Source of the DNA: Burkholderiales bacterium
GTDB taxonomy: Bacteria; Pseudomonadota; Gammaproteobacteria; Burkholderiales; Burkholderiaceae_C
NCBI GenBank assembly: GCA_016195825.1
Contig: JACPYV010000040.1
Coordinates: 62,001 to 126,000 of the forward strand
Length of the DNA: 64,000 nucleotides
Direction: 5' to 3'
In this document: positions 35,370-45,162 of the stretch, in pieces
How the letters are laid out: every line of letters starts with the position of its first letter
Numbering within the stretch: position 1 is the stretch's first letter
Notes under the pieces: generated by a model
Told to the model about the DNA's origin: nothing
The model's database searches: none
Seen by the model: only the letters and a program-made list of their open reading frames with translations
Position numbers and translations under genes: made by a program

Positions 35370-37418
35370 TCAGACGCTATCTGCGTATGGCGTGAGTAGC
35401 AACACGATCATGGCGTCCTTCATATCCTCTGGAATGGACTTACCGAATACGCAGTGGATCGACGCCTTCGGCTTCTTCATGGAAACCTTGTGCCACTTCT
35501 GCGACAGTCCTTGCCCTTCGAAGTTGAGTCGCTGCACAGCACCCGCGGCCAGGTTCTGCTTGAGCAACCCGGCTTGGCTGCTCGCTTGAGCATCTTGAAT
35601 AGTCGTCTTCTCTAGCTTGCCTAGCAGCCAGTCGTTGAAGTCGCTGGTCAGGCTTAGGGTCGTCGTCGTAGGCGGAGTCTTCTTCTTGGGCGCTGGCGCG
35701 GCAACGGCCGCGGCGGCGGCGCCGGCGGGCAAGGCGGCAGCGGCCGCAGGAGCTGGCGCGGTCGCTGCAACAGTTGGAGCTGCCGTGGTGAGCGACTGCT
35801 CCGGCTTCACGAAATGCCGACCTTGAACAACGATGGCGGATGCCCACGTCTCCTTGGAAGCATCGAACTCTTTCAGCGATTTGTCCTTCGCGACCAGTAC
35901 CAACTTCGCTCGGTACGCCATCACGGACGGCGGGGCCACGGGCTCACCGATCCGACCAACTCGCTGGGTGAGAGCCTCCTGCCTGGCCAGCGCCACGATA
36001 GGCTTCAGCCGCGCCACTCGCCTCAAGTTCGCCTTTCGGGCAGTTAAATCAGATAGCTGCGGGGTCGTTGGATTGACCAGATCCCACTTCGCCAGGAAGT
36101 ACTTGCGCACCCCGCCAACGGTCATCCCAACGAGGTCTGACACACCGCTGCCTCCAGCTGATCGGTAAAAGGCAAGGGCCACGTCGCTGATGGGTTGCGG
36201 CACGCTTCGGAGACAAAGAACCGACGTCTTCTGGCTGCTGTCCGGTCGGGCCAAATCGCAGGTCTGATCGATGACGAGGAGGAACTCTGTCGGCTGCCCA
36301 TGATCGTCAATACGCGCAAAGAGGTCGCCAAGCTCCACGGCGCCACTCACAGTGGCGGCGATGTCATCGGTCACATCCAACCGCATGACGGAGCGCACGT
36401 ACATGTCCGCCAGTCGGCTGCCAGGTGGCACTGTCCCGGGGAATGCACTGTGTCCAATAAGCTCGGGAAGCTTGGCGCTCATGGCGGCGCGCACCTTGCG
36501 ATCCTCGAGCAGTCCGCTTGCCAGCGTCTCGGACACCAGCCAAGACAGGTAGTCAGGCAGTTTGGCCTCCTCGACGGCTAGTTCGGCTTCTTGCAGTAGC
36601 GCCAACTCGGTCGGTTCAATCCTGGCGAGGTCATGCCGAAGCGAGGTCGCTGCTCGGATGGCGCCCAACCAGAACTCGTCCAATACATGTGCCCAACCCT
36701 GCTTGCCCTGGTAGCCCTCCAGCATGCGCCTCATCTTCGGCACAAGGTGGTCACGAATCTTGGCCTTCTCAATGAAGCAGAAGAAGTCCGCCCGCAGCCC
36801 TGTCGCCTCCTTGAATGGGGCCTGCTGATCTTCAGCACCGGGTCGGGAGGACATCAGCACAACCAGCGGGTACTGCTTTAGCTGATCTTCTTGCCTGGCT
36901 TTGATGATCAGATGCGCGAGCTGTGCGGCACGGTTTAACGATTTCTCGGCGTCGACCTCACCCTTCAAGTAAAAGTCCAGGAAGATGACCTGGCAGTTGC
37001 TGACGTCAACCAGGTCGGGGTCGAATCGTGGGACCTTCGAGATCTTCCACTTCTGGGTTTTCAGGAATGCTTCCAACCCCTTGAGATCGTCGTGCTTCTG
37101 AGCGACCTCATCGGCATAGTCGCGAAACAGCGTGTCCAACAGCCAAGCCCACGTCGCTCGCTCTCGCAGGGTCCACAGGTCAACAACGACCTTGGGGTCC
37201 TGGAGCAAGTCGTCGACGTGCTTAGGAATACTCGGGTTGAGATCCCGGTTGAATCGCTTTCTGACCTGAGCCAGCTTCTTGACGTCATCAAGCAGCGCGT
37301 CTTTGAAGCGCGTTGTGGCTTCTCCGTCAATGTCCATGGGGTCTGCCGGCGCATAGGCGTCGTCGATCACCATCACGTTCTTCAGCGGTTTAACGACCGC
37401 TTGTTCAAGAACCTCCAT
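35370..37418 (-). CDS. Receiver-like protein with expanded domain, 682 aa
   Basis: The N-terminus reads as a response-regulator receiver: VMVIDD (Asp19, Asp20), VIFLDFYLKG (candidate phosphoacceptor Asp148), VVLMSSRP (Ser190) and FIEKAK (Lys218). About 90 residues are inserted between the acidic pair and the phosphoacceptor. No DNA-binding output domain follows; the long remainder includes LVIDQTCDLARPD near residue 380 and a low-complexity Ala/Pro linker (about 545-580). The gene starts 14 bp inside the end of the dual-ATPase gene, so the pair resembles a two-component system fused to the phosphorothioation operon. Output is unknown; an effector acting on phage DNA or replication is inference. 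Confidence 0.65.
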   Translation of the reverse strand: MEVLEQAVVKPLKNVMVIDDAYAPADPMDIDGEATTRFKDALLDDVKKLAQVRKRFNRDLNPSIPKHVDDLLQDPKVVVDLWTLRERATWAWLLDTLFRDYADEVAQKHDDLKGLEAFLKTQKWKISKVPRFDPDLVDVSNCQVIFLDFYLKGEVDAEKSLNRAAQLAHLIIKARQEDQLKQYPLVVLMSSRPGAEDQQAPFKEATGLRADFFCFIEKAKIRDHLVPKMRRMLEGYQGKQGWAHVLDEFWLGAIRAATSLRHDLARIEPTELALLQEAELAVEEAKLPDYLSWLVSETLASGLLEDRKVRAAMSAKLPELIGHSAFPGTVPPGSRLADMYVRSVMRLDVTDDIAATVSGAVELGDLFARIDDHGQPTEFLLVIDQTCDLARPDSSQKTSVLCLRSVPQPISDVALAFYRSAGGSGVSDLVGMTVGGVRKYFLAKWDLVNPTTPQLSDLTARKANLRRVARLKPIVALARQEALTQRVGRIGEPVAPPSVMAYRAKLVLVAKDKSLKEFDASKETWASAIVVQGRHFVKPEQSLTTAAPTVAATAPAPAAAAALPAGAAAAAVAAPAPKKKTPPTTTTLSLTSDFNDWLLGKLEKTTIQDAQASSQAGLLKQNLAAGAVQRLNFEGQGLSQKWHKVSMKKPKASIHCVFGKSIPEDMKDAMIVLLLTPYADSV

Positions 37419-39786
37419 CCCTTGCTCCTCCGTAACTCACAACGAACCCATGATGAATCCGATCGTCATCTGGTTCCGAAAGTGCGATCTCCATCGCATT
37501 TCCCTCGGCCAGCTTCCGCGCGATGTACAGCCCCATCCCACGCCCGTCTTCGGGCTTCGTGGTGAAGAAGGCGTTGAAAACTTCGTCGCCCCGGTCTTCT
37601 GGAATGCCGGGCCCGTTGTCCAAAACGCTGAACGTGTTGGACGCCCGATCAATAGCGAATGAGATAACCGGATTGAACTTCCTCGCAGTGGCCTGAAGCT
37701 TCATCCAATACACCGCGTTGCCGACGAAGTTGTCAACGATCTGCAGAACCTGACCCCGCACAGCTCTGATCATCACCGGTGCCTTGCCGATACCGGCGAG
37801 ATCAGGGGTAATCAAGTGGCGCTCGAACTGAGGCTCATGCATCTCCACAACGTCTCTGAGCAACTGCAAAAGATCGAACGATTCTTTGCGCTGCCTGCCG
37901 GGTGTCGAGAGCGGGTCCAAGACGCGAATCCGGCGTTCCAGCGTACTGAGTTGGTCACGCAGCCCACGCAGCCGGCGCGTCTCCGCCGCGTTGTTCGGCT
38001 TGTAACCCTTCAACAGTTCAAGCGCGTTGGTCGACAAGCGAGCGAGCTCGTGGAATATGAACTCGGTCATCAGACCGACACCGGCTAGATGTACGTATTT
38101 ATCGATGTCAGCTTCATACGCTTTGACGGTCAGCTTGGACCGCTCCCACGCCTCGGACATGTCGGTCATGCGCGCGAGCAAGGTGTTGATCGCAGTGATG
38201 TCTTCTGGATCCTTCACCCTCGAACGCAAATGCTGAACCTGCTTGAGAGCCTGCCGCTGGGCCTCTTCAAGCCGTTTCTCAAGCTTTGGAAACTCCTTGG
38301 TCGCCGACTCATCCTGCGAGTCCTCGACTGCATCCAGGAAGGACTTGAACTCCACCATAAGTACATGGCGAAGAAGCGTAATGAGCGCCGCTTTCTCCTC
38401 GGTATCGCGCAGGCCCTCACGATTAGTTTGGTCCTGAAGGTGAGGATTGGCCTTGCTGGAAATCCGGACCGCGCCCACAAGCTGCTTCCGGTTCATCTTG
38501 TAGCCTGTGGACGCAAGCGCCGTGCCGTCTAGGTCCAGCCAGTCATCACGAGGCTCTGCGTAGGGATACACGCGGTAGTGGTCGCGATATAGGAGCAAGC
38601 CACCGCCCCAGAGCTTCAGCCAGAGCAGCGCAGCGTCATAGCCGTCCGGCTTATCCAGTCGCAGCTTCTGTCTGTTGAACCAATGAGCCTCCATCTCAAA
38701 CGGGCCTAGAGTAGCCAAACCCTGAATGAGCGTGCCCGCTGGCTGAAAATGCTCACCAGACCTCGGACGCTTTGCCTTCAACGTCAAGGCGCTGAGGAGG
38801 TGGATGCCCGAAAGGCTGAACGTCTTCGTGCGGCCAAATGTCTTGTAGACGACCTCGCCGGCGAAAACCGGCTCGCCATCCCTGTCGAAGGAAAAGTTGG
38901 CAGTGCACTTGGCATGAGCAAAGGTGAGCTGTCGAGACTGGAAAGACGGAATGTCGACAGCTTGGTTGTTGAAGTAGAGGCGAACGTTAGGTCGCGCGAA
39001 AGTGTCGAGGAACGGGTCGACCAGCTTCGCGAAGTCAGTCCGAGCTAGCCCCTCCAACTTCTCGCTGGACCACTCATTCGTCAGGTTAGACATTCGAATG
39101 ACGGTACCGTGGTCTGCCGGCTTCGCCTTCTTTGGGCCGGTTCGCGGCGCAGCGGGGAAATCGTCAAGGTTGAGGTACGGGTTGCGCTTGATGACCGCCC
39201 AATCGATCAGCAACTCGTGCAACTCCCGTTCACCCTTCTTCGAGGTGAGGACATGGAGCTGGTCGCCCAACCGCACCGCAGACAGGCGGCCGATGCCTTT
39301 TTCTCCAAGAACCGTGTGCGTACTGTCGCGCTGGCGATCGTCGAGCCGGTGCGTCGTACCGATCGTCAGATACACGCCCCCGAGATCGTCGAATGACATG
39401 CCGCTGCCGTCATCCTTGATCTCGATCCAGTTGAAGCGCGTGTAGGCTTCGTCTAGTGCCTTGACTCGATCGCCGCCTGCCGATGCGAGGGCCGCCGCGA
39501 CGAAGGCTTCCCTGTCCTGCTCCGCGGCGGACAGCTCCAAGTTCGGAGCAAGCATCGCGGTGAGCGCTTCGTCGGTCACCCGCTCCTTCCGGCGCGCGGC
39601 CGCTTCTAGCTTCTGCCGGCAGCTCAGGTAGTCACTACGAGCGATCGTCACGCGGACCGACACCTCGATCCGTGATGCACGGGCATCGAGTGAGTTCTTA
39701 ACGAGCTCGTAAATCGCGATCTGGTCGGAGCTGATCAGCTCCGCGCCCAGTTCGAGAAGTACGCGTGCTTTGACGGTTATGCCCAC
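37405..39786 (-). CDS. Dual GHKL ATPase: Hsp90/MutL-like plus histidine-kinase-like
   Basis: 793 residues with two GHKL domains. The first is Hsp90/MutL-like: ELVKNSLDA (Asn31), IKDDGSGM (about 123-130), IGTTHR, GEKGIGRLSA (about 161-170). A coiled coil (about 490-545) leads to a kinase-like half: H-box FIFHELARLS with a candidate phospho-His near 577, N-box VDNFVGNAVYW (about 683), G1 DNGPGIPED, F FFTTKPE, and G2 GRGMGLYIA. GTG start (39786), 70 bp after sspD; its stop overlaps the receiver-like gene. Proposed job: sense phage or DNA state and signal to the receiver-like partner. The combination of two GHKL domains is known in scattered defence-island proteins, but I know no named system. 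Confidence 0.75.
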   Translation of the reverse strand: MGITVKARVLLELGAELISSDQIAIYELVKNSLDARASRIEVSVRVTIARSDYLSCRQKLEAAARRKERVTDEALTAMLAPNLELSAAEQDREAFVAAALASAGGDRVKALDEAYTRFNWIEIKDDGSGMSFDDLGGVYLTIGTTHRLDDRQRDSTHTVLGEKGIGRLSAVRLGDQLHVLTSKKGERELHELLIDWAVIKRNPYLNLDDFPAAPRTGPKKAKPADHGTVIRMSNLTNEWSSEKLEGLARTDFAKLVDPFLDTFARPNVRLYFNNQAVDIPSFQSRQLTFAHAKCTANFSFDRDGEPVFAGEVVYKTFGRTKTFSLSGIHLLSALTLKAKRPRSGEHFQPAGTLIQGLATLGPFEMEAHWFNRQKLRLDKPDGYDAALLWLKLWGGGLLLYRDHYRVYPYAEPRDDWLDLDGTALASTGYKMNRKQLVGAVRISSKANPHLQDQTNREGLRDTEEKAALITLLRHVLMVEFKSFLDAVEDSQDESATKEFPKLEKRLEEAQRQALKQVQHLRSRVKDPEDITAINTLLARMTDMSEAWERSKLTVKAYEADIDKYVHLAGVGLMTEFIFHELARLSTNALELLKGYKPNNAAETRRLRGLRDQLSTLERRIRVLDPLSTPGRQRKESFDLLQLLRDVVEMHEPQFERHLITPDLAGIGKAPVMIRAVRGQVLQIVDNFVGNAVYWMKLQATARKFNPVISFAIDRASNTFSVLDNGPGIPEDRGDEVFNAFFTTKPEDGRGMGLYIARKLAEGNAMEIALSEPDDDRIHHGFVVSYGGARDGGS

Positions 39787-39856
39787 GAGCTATCACCAAT
39801 CTGTTGAGCAGCACGCCGCTCCAGGCCAAGCTTGACCCCTAACCACTGCGGCAATG

Positions 39857-40684
39857 CTATAGCTGACAGACCAGACAACCCTGATCGTCGTCGTCCTCGG
39901 GTGCCTCGACTTCGACGTCTTGTGCGAAGACCTCAGCCAGCGTCGCGTTCTCTTTGCGAGCAACTTTGCGCTCGATCCGGATGACGTGCTCGCGTTTGAT
40001 CTGCTCCATCCGCGCCGGCTGTTCGAGCTCGGCCAGGCTTTCGTTTGAGCTCCACGTGAAGAAGTTGCCTGTCTTCTCGTACGGGCGCTCATATTCCTTG
40101 GCCTTTTGATAAAGGTCTGGATACGTCTCCTTCAACCTCACCCATTCGATCTTCTGCTGATAAAAGCAGAAGTAGCAGCCGGACCTGGTCCGGCCCCACT
40201 TGGTGTACGGGGGCATGCCCACACCAGATGTGCGAAGGATGCCCTCGATGTCACGCAGCACCAGCCCGTCGTCGCGGAACGGATAGACGGGCTTGATGTT
40301 CGGCTTGTGGCTGATATAGCCGCTGCGCTCTTCATCAGCTCGCAGGCCAACGTAGTTGATGACCTCTTCGTCACCGCAATGTTGTTCAAAGGGCTTCAGC
40401 TTCAGGGCACGCGTGCACCAGCGTCGATGGTTGGAAGGGATCATCCCGCCATACATCTCGTACCAATGATCAAATCCGACATCGGCATTGAGACGGGTGA
40501 CCTCTTTGCCCAGATAGCTGGAGATACGCTCCAGGTACTCGTAGGTCTCCGGCAGCTCTTTACGGGTGTCGCTGAAGATGTACTCCATCTCAGGAACACG
40601 GTCTCGCATGTAAATGGCCAGCGCAGCGCTGTCCTTCCCGCCTGACAAACTCAGGATGTGTCTAACTCGCTTTTCGGTCGGCAT
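39857..40684 (-). CDS. sspD: PAPS-reductase-like PP-loop protein (SspD/DndC-like)
   Basis: 275 residues. PP-loop SGGKDS at 14-19 binds ATP for adenylating a backbone oxygen; RRWC and the SGCYFC pair supply cysteines that could hold an Fe-S cluster, as in DndC. Length fits a compact SspD. The ATG at 40684 has GGGAGG five nt upstream and overlaps the end of sspC by 23 bp. SspD/DndC exchange a non-bridging phosphate oxygen for sulfur. No cysteine desulfurase gene (sspA) is present in the window, so host IscS would have to deliver sulfur. BREX type 4 also has a PAPS-reductase protein, but its other genes are absent. Confidence 0.78.
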   Translation of the reverse strand: MPTEKRVRHILSLSGGKDSAALAIYMRDRVPEMEYIFSDTRKELPETYEYLERISSYLGKEVTRLNADVGFDHWYEMYGGMIPSNHRRWCTRALKLKPFEQHCGDEEVINYVGLRADEERSGYISHKPNIKPVYPFRDDGLVLRDIEGILRTSGVGMPPYTKWGRTRSGCYFCFYQQKIEWVRLKETYPDLYQKAKEYERPYEKTGNFFTWSSNESLAELEQPARMEQIKREHVIRIERKVARKENATLAEVFAQDVEVEAPEDDDDQGCLVCQL

Positions 40685-43600
40685 CGGCCCCTCCCTGAGA
40701 TACACCGGACTCAATGGACGCTTGAAGGTCGGCGAGCGCCTGCGCCAGCGCTGCTGCCGCCAGCTTTGCATCGCCACGGGCTTCCTTTTCCAACAGCGTC
40801 GTCACCGTCCTCGCCAGCTTTGTTGACTTTTCTGTGGCCGCGACAAACAACGACGATTCCAGGCCTCCCGATCGCGTGAGGGTAACTCCTACGAAACGCT
40901 CTGCCTCGCGGGGCACTTTGCCGCGCTGGATCACGTACCGCAACCAACGTTTGTACTGAGCACAGAGCTCGTGCAACAGCGGGACGAACTTCCCCATTGT
41001 GTCGTCCGTCCAAGTGTCCAGAGGCTTATGGACGATGAGACTACCGATGGAGTCGAGCCACTTTTCATCGGTAAGCGAAAGGTCGGTGCAACGCAGGACA
41101 AAACTTTTCAGCTTGACGTCGCCCAAATCGGAGGCGGCGCCTGCGCATTCCGCCTGGAGCTGACTCCGCACGTGCCCCAGTTTCCCCGTCATCTCGAAGG
41201 CAATACCAACCTCCTGAGTGATCTGCTCCTGAAGCTTTCGATGGGCAGTACCAAGCTCGGAGAGGACGCGCGTCAACCACGCGCCCAGAACCTCGTTGGT
41301 CCCACTTTCTTGATGCAGCTTCGGAAGCGAGCCTGTCAGCAGCTCGATGGGGTCGGACGCCTTCTCAAGCGCGGTTCGAACGAGCGATGCCTCCTTCGAA
41401 ATCCGCCCCGTCTGCATCGCGAAATCAGGCAGCCGTCGTCGCCACAGATAGAGGCTCCTCGCGAGTTCGAGGAAAGTCAGTTGCCCGTCAACGGGACATC
41501 CGATGGACGACAGCACCGACTGGTAGGAGAACAACAACGACGAGCTCGCCTCGCTCCCCTCAAGCTCCCTGATCTCGAAGGAGCCGGGGTTCTTGAACAT
41601 CCGCTGCAGGAGTTCGTATGTGACCTCCAGCTGCAATGTCCCTCGATCGAACAGCGCCGACTGACTTCTGCGGATGAGCAAGTAGGCAGCGAGCCAGATT
41701 CCTGCGGGCCCCGCGCGCACGCCAAAGGGGGGAGCCGCGAGCGCATCCAGCACTCCCTGCACAGTGGGTGCCGGCTTCGCTTGAAGCAACTCGGAAATTC
41801 GATTCCAGAGCGGCGTGATGTTGATCGGAGCGTCCGCGCTCGGGTCTACCAAAGACCAGTGGCCGTCCGCCTCCTTCCAGAGCCCGGTTTCACGGAACAG
41901 CGTGTGATGAATCAGCCGCTCAGGAGGGAAATCAGTGGGCTTGCAAATAGGCGCAGTCGTGTCGCCGCCTAAGATGACCTCGAACATCCGCTGGCGAGCC
42001 AAGACGATGGCCGATGGAGGACGATCCTTGTTGATCAGTTCGTTGACCAGCCTCGGCGAGTCGGGATAGACCTTGTCAAAGAGCCATGAGGCTAGCTGAC
42101 TGAGGTTCATCTGCTGGCTCCGCGCGACCGCCTTGCCCTGGTGCCAGTACTGAGGACCGACACGGCCGGCCACGGGCAAAAGTTGCGAAAGCACAGAGCG
42201 CTCAACGGACTCGCGGACGACTTGAAGACGACCTTCGACGTACTGGCTGGTCCAAGGATCGAGACGCTTTTGATCAACCTCTCGCTGAACAGCGAGCCAG
42301 ATGGCGTACTCGGCAAGCGCAGCGCGCCCTTCAGGCTCAAGCGTGAGGACCGCCGATAGCAACAGCGGGTCCTTCTCGGACTTGACTGCTGACTTGGCCT
42401 CTTCTTCAGCGTCGGAGCCCTTGACCGCAATGATTAGTTTCAGCCATGCATCAGGAACGAGTTCGTCAGTCTTGGTCTTCGGACGCTTCGGCCAAGCCGT
42501 CGCGGTGCCGGCAAGAACCCCCATGGTCCTGATGGTGCCCGTTTGGTCGTAATGCTTGTTTGCGACGATCAAGCGCTGCGACATCGCATGGGACAAGCCA
42601 GCGACGGCCAGTTGGCCCTCGTCTTTGGCTGCCGCCTTTTCGTAAACGGCATCAATGTTGACCGCATCAGAAACGGCAAACGTATATCCCGTCGCTCCTC
42701 TCCGAAGTAGAACGCCTCGGGCGATCAGTGCTTCGCAGCATGCTGCTGTCGCACCGGTTGAACCTTCACCCAAGGCGAACGCGATCAACTGTGGAGTGAT
42801 CGGCAGAGCCGCGCCCATGCCCAGCAACTCCAGCACAGCAATCGCTTTCAGCACGCCCACAGACAGAGGCTCAAACTCTTGTCGATCAAGCGTGGCCAGG
42901 GCAAAAACCCAGCGTCGCTCCGCGCCCACATCTCGGAAACGGAGACTGTGCCCTTGGGAGACGAAGTCGAACAGTTCGGGAAGTCGGAACCAACATTCCG
43001 CCGAGCTCTCATGCCGCTGCGCGAAGTCCCGCAAGCCATGCAACTCGCCGCCCCGCAGGAAAGCATGGAAGGAACGCTCGCTTTGGCCGTATCGCTTCGA
43101 TACGAGAGCCAGGCACAGTAGCGTCAGCGGGTGTATCGGATAGAGACGAGCGGCGTGCTTGAAGAGCGAGCGATCAGCCTCGCCAGTCGCCCGAAGAACG
43201 CCCAACTTCTGTGCCTCTGCAATCAGCGCATTGGCGGCCTCGGACAGGGGCCGGTCAGCGGTGATCGCTGGCTTTGCTCCCAACGCGTGAGCTGCAAAGT
43301 GGGCATACCTTTCGACTGGCTCGTCGAAGGCCACTTCGTCGAAGCGCGAGGCAATCTTGTGCCATTCATCTGCAAGAGAGCGGCCAACGCCCGCGGCATA
43401 GCTGGAAAAGTGCTGATGCAGCATGACCACGATGGCCAGCTTGTCATCACCCCGTGTACAGGCGCGTTCGGCAATCTGCTGCAACGCTATCAGGTCACCT
43501 TCCTCAGGGCGAAGGGCTGCATGCTCAACGAACTTGCCGACCTCGTCGATCAACAAGAGGATGCCGCCGTACCCTTCACCCTGCGCAACAGCAGCCAGAT

Positions 43601-44111
43601 CAGCCGCGATGTCTCCCGCCGAGGCATTGAACGGCGCACCTTTGTACGTCCCGGCCGGCAAATCCAGCGCCTTGCGCATTGAACCGGCTGACTTGGTTCG
43701 CCATGCAGCCAGAGCCTTGGATGCCGAACTGGCAAGGGCACTGCCCAGCGAGTTGCGGGAGCCGACGATGGCGATGGGCATGCGGCGGCTACCAGCAAAC
43801 AGCGCAGCGACCTTGGGGGCCGACGCAGCGACCAGGTCGTAGGTCGCAGGGAATGCAGCCTGACCAGCCGACAGCTGAGACAAAACCACTGCCAGAGCCG
43901 TCTTGCCGCTGCCGTACGGGCCTACGACTTTCCAAGCACGTTGCGACGCTTGATCCGCCAGACCGGTTCCGATTTGCTTCAGTGCAGCCGAGGCTGCAGC
44001 AGTCACCATGTACCCGCTAATTGCCGAAGGATCTTGGATGTCGCGATCTAGCGCAGCGGACCGGGTGTGATTGCCGTCAAGAGACAGCCCTTCGATAATC
44101 AATTTAGACAT
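40662..44111 (-). CDS. sspC: Large P-loop ATPase (SspC-like), 1,149 aa
   Basis: Walker A GPYGSGKT at 64-71 and Walker B GILLLIDE at about 183-190 define an ATPase at the N-terminus; the rest is helical and unrecognised. The gene lies between a DUF4007 gene and a PAPS-reductase-like gene with short overlaps on both sides (8 and 23 bp), the arrangement of sspBCD in single-strand phosphorothioation systems. SspC is thought to use ATP to drive the modification complex. The assignment rests on neighbours and motif, not on a sequence search. Confidence 0.72.
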   Translation of the reverse strand: MSKLIIEGLSLDGNHTRSAALDRDIQDPSAISGYMVTAAASAALKQIGTGLADQASQRAWKVVGPYGSGKTALAVVLSQLSAGQAAFPATYDLVAASAPKVAALFAGSRRMPIAIVGSRNSLGSALASSASKALAAWRTKSAGSMRKALDLPAGTYKGAPFNASAGDIAADLAAVAQGEGYGGILLLIDEVGKFVEHAALRPEEGDLIALQQIAERACTRGDDKLAIVVMLHQHFSSYAAGVGRSLADEWHKIASRFDEVAFDEPVERYAHFAAHALGAKPAITADRPLSEAANALIAEAQKLGVLRATGEADRSLFKHAARLYPIHPLTLLCLALVSKRYGQSERSFHAFLRGGELHGLRDFAQRHESSAECWFRLPELFDFVSQGHSLRFRDVGAERRWVFALATLDRQEFEPLSVGVLKAIAVLELLGMGAALPITPQLIAFALGEGSTGATAACCEALIARGVLLRRGATGYTFAVSDAVNIDAVYEKAAAKDEGQLAVAGLSHAMSQRLIVANKHYDQTGTIRTMGVLAGTATAWPKRPKTKTDELVPDAWLKLIIAVKGSDAEEEAKSAVKSEKDPLLLSAVLTLEPEGRAALAEYAIWLAVQREVDQKRLDPWTSQYVEGRLQVVRESVERSVLSQLLPVAGRVGPQYWHQGKAVARSQQMNLSQLASWLFDKVYPDSPRLVNELINKDRPPSAIVLARQRMFEVILGGDTTAPICKPTDFPPERLIHHTLFRETGLWKEADGHWSLVDPSADAPINITPLWNRISELLQAKPAPTVQGVLDALAAPPFGVRAGPAGIWLAAYLLIRRSQSALFDRGTLQLEVTYELLQRMFKNPGSFEIRELEGSEASSSLLFSYQSVLSSIGCPVDGQLTFLELARSLYLWRRRLPDFAMQTGRISKEASLVRTALEKASDPIELLTGSLPKLHQESGTNEVLGAWLTRVLSELGTAHRKLQEQITQEVGIAFEMTGKLGHVRSQLQAECAGAASDLGDVKLKSFVLRCTDLSLTDEKWLDSIGSLIVHKPLDTWTDDTMGKFVPLLHELCAQYKRWLRYVIQRGKVPREAERFVGVTLTRSGGLESSLFVAATEKSTKLARTVTTLLEKEARGDAKLAAAALAQALADLQASIESGVSQGGADADRKAS

Positions 44112-45006
44112 GTGCTGCCTCTTTGGTCTGCAGCATGTACTGCGCGTTCAGCTTGCTCGCGTCCACCACAATGCTCTGCGTGTCAGCGGTATCCACAAAT
44201 CGGATAGCGTCCGGCCATGTCTCGCACAATAAATCGACGAACAGACGGAGCTGCGACTCGTCAAGCCGAAACACTGCACCAGGCGATCCCACCCCATGGA
44301 GCAGGAGTTGCAGGTCAGCTGACTTGCCACTGGGCATGCTTGTCACGAACTCCACAACCGCGATGCCGAATACCCTGCAGCTGAGGCCTACAGGCGCACG
44401 AGCCGATGTGTCGAAGACCGCTCGGCCGTCGTCACTCTTGCTCACGCGAAGCAGTCGCAGGTCTTGCAACGGGCTCCACGACGTATCGTCGATGCCGCGC
44501 TCTTCTTGGTAGTACGACTGGATGAAGATGCTCGCATGCTGCTCAAGCGTGGTCTGCGCCAGCGGGCGGGCGGCGCCTTCACTTCGCCGCGCGAGCGCTT
44601 CGACCAGTTGCCTCTTCTCGAAGCGGATCAACTTGCCATCCGCGAACACTTCGCGCCAGGCTGCTGCGCCGCCCTTGACGCAGAGATACCAGTGGATCAG
44701 CCAGAGCGATTCGAGCGACTCCAGGTAGGTGTCCCAAGGAGCATCGCCACCGAACAAGAGCCGCCCAACCTCACCAGGTTCGTGTCCGCCCTCGTCAGCT
44801 ACCCTAAGAACGCCGGCGGCCTCGCTCCAGAACGACAGTGACTTGACCATGTTCCGGCCGATACCCAGGACTTGGATAGCCCGCTCTTCATCGCGCAGGA
44901 GCCCTGGGTCGCTACTGATAGCGCGATACACCTTGGGCAGCCAACCGTATCTGCACACGAAAGATTCATGCCCTGAGTACCTCTCTGCCACCTTGACATC
45001 CGTCAT
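44104..45006 (-). CDS. sspB: DUF4007 protein (SspB-like nickase)
   Basis: 300 residues. ERYSGHESFVCRYGWLPKVY at residues 8-27 is the DUF4007 signature, and a winged-helix-like part follows. In the SspABCD system SspB is, to my knowledge, the DUF4007 protein that nicks DNA to allow sulfur incorporation in one strand. It starts the operon sspB-sspC-sspD-dual ATPase-receiver. The stop overlaps sspC by 8 bp. The 156-bp gap upstream should hold the promoter, unless transcription comes from ttcA on the same strand. Confidence 0.75.
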   Translation of the reverse strand: MTDVKVAERYSGHESFVCRYGWLPKVYRAISSDPGLLRDEERAIQVLGIGRNMVKSLSFWSEAAGVLRVADEGGHEPGEVGRLLFGGDAPWDTYLESLESLWLIHWYLCVKGGAAAWREVFADGKLIRFEKRQLVEALARRSEGAARPLAQTTLEQHASIFIQSYYQEERGIDDTSWSPLQDLRLLRVSKSDDGRAVFDTSARAPVGLSCRVFGIAVVEFVTSMPSGKSADLQLLLHGVGSPGAVFRLDESQLRLFVDLLCETWPDAIRFVDTADTQSIVVDASKLNAQYMLQTKEAAHV

Positions 45007-45162
45007 GTCTTAGCCTCACCTGATCTATTTATGAGCAGCCTGGCTGCTGTACTTCCGTTTCGCCCCAACTGGCGGGCTCCGGCATCATCGATCACCGCGT
45101 CAAGCAGTCGACGAAACCGTGCAGCGTTGATGCATTGGGCATCGTTAAGGCTCTGTCTAGCC

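Noticed and set aside
35370-39786. Detocs-type two-component defence system
   Set aside because: The kinase-like protein has an Hsp90/MutL-like N-terminus instead of the repeats and outputs I associate with Detocs.
39857-45006. BREX type 4 locus
   Set aside because: A PAPS-reductase-like gene is present, but PglZ, BrxL and the other BREX genes are absent and a DUF4007 gene is present.
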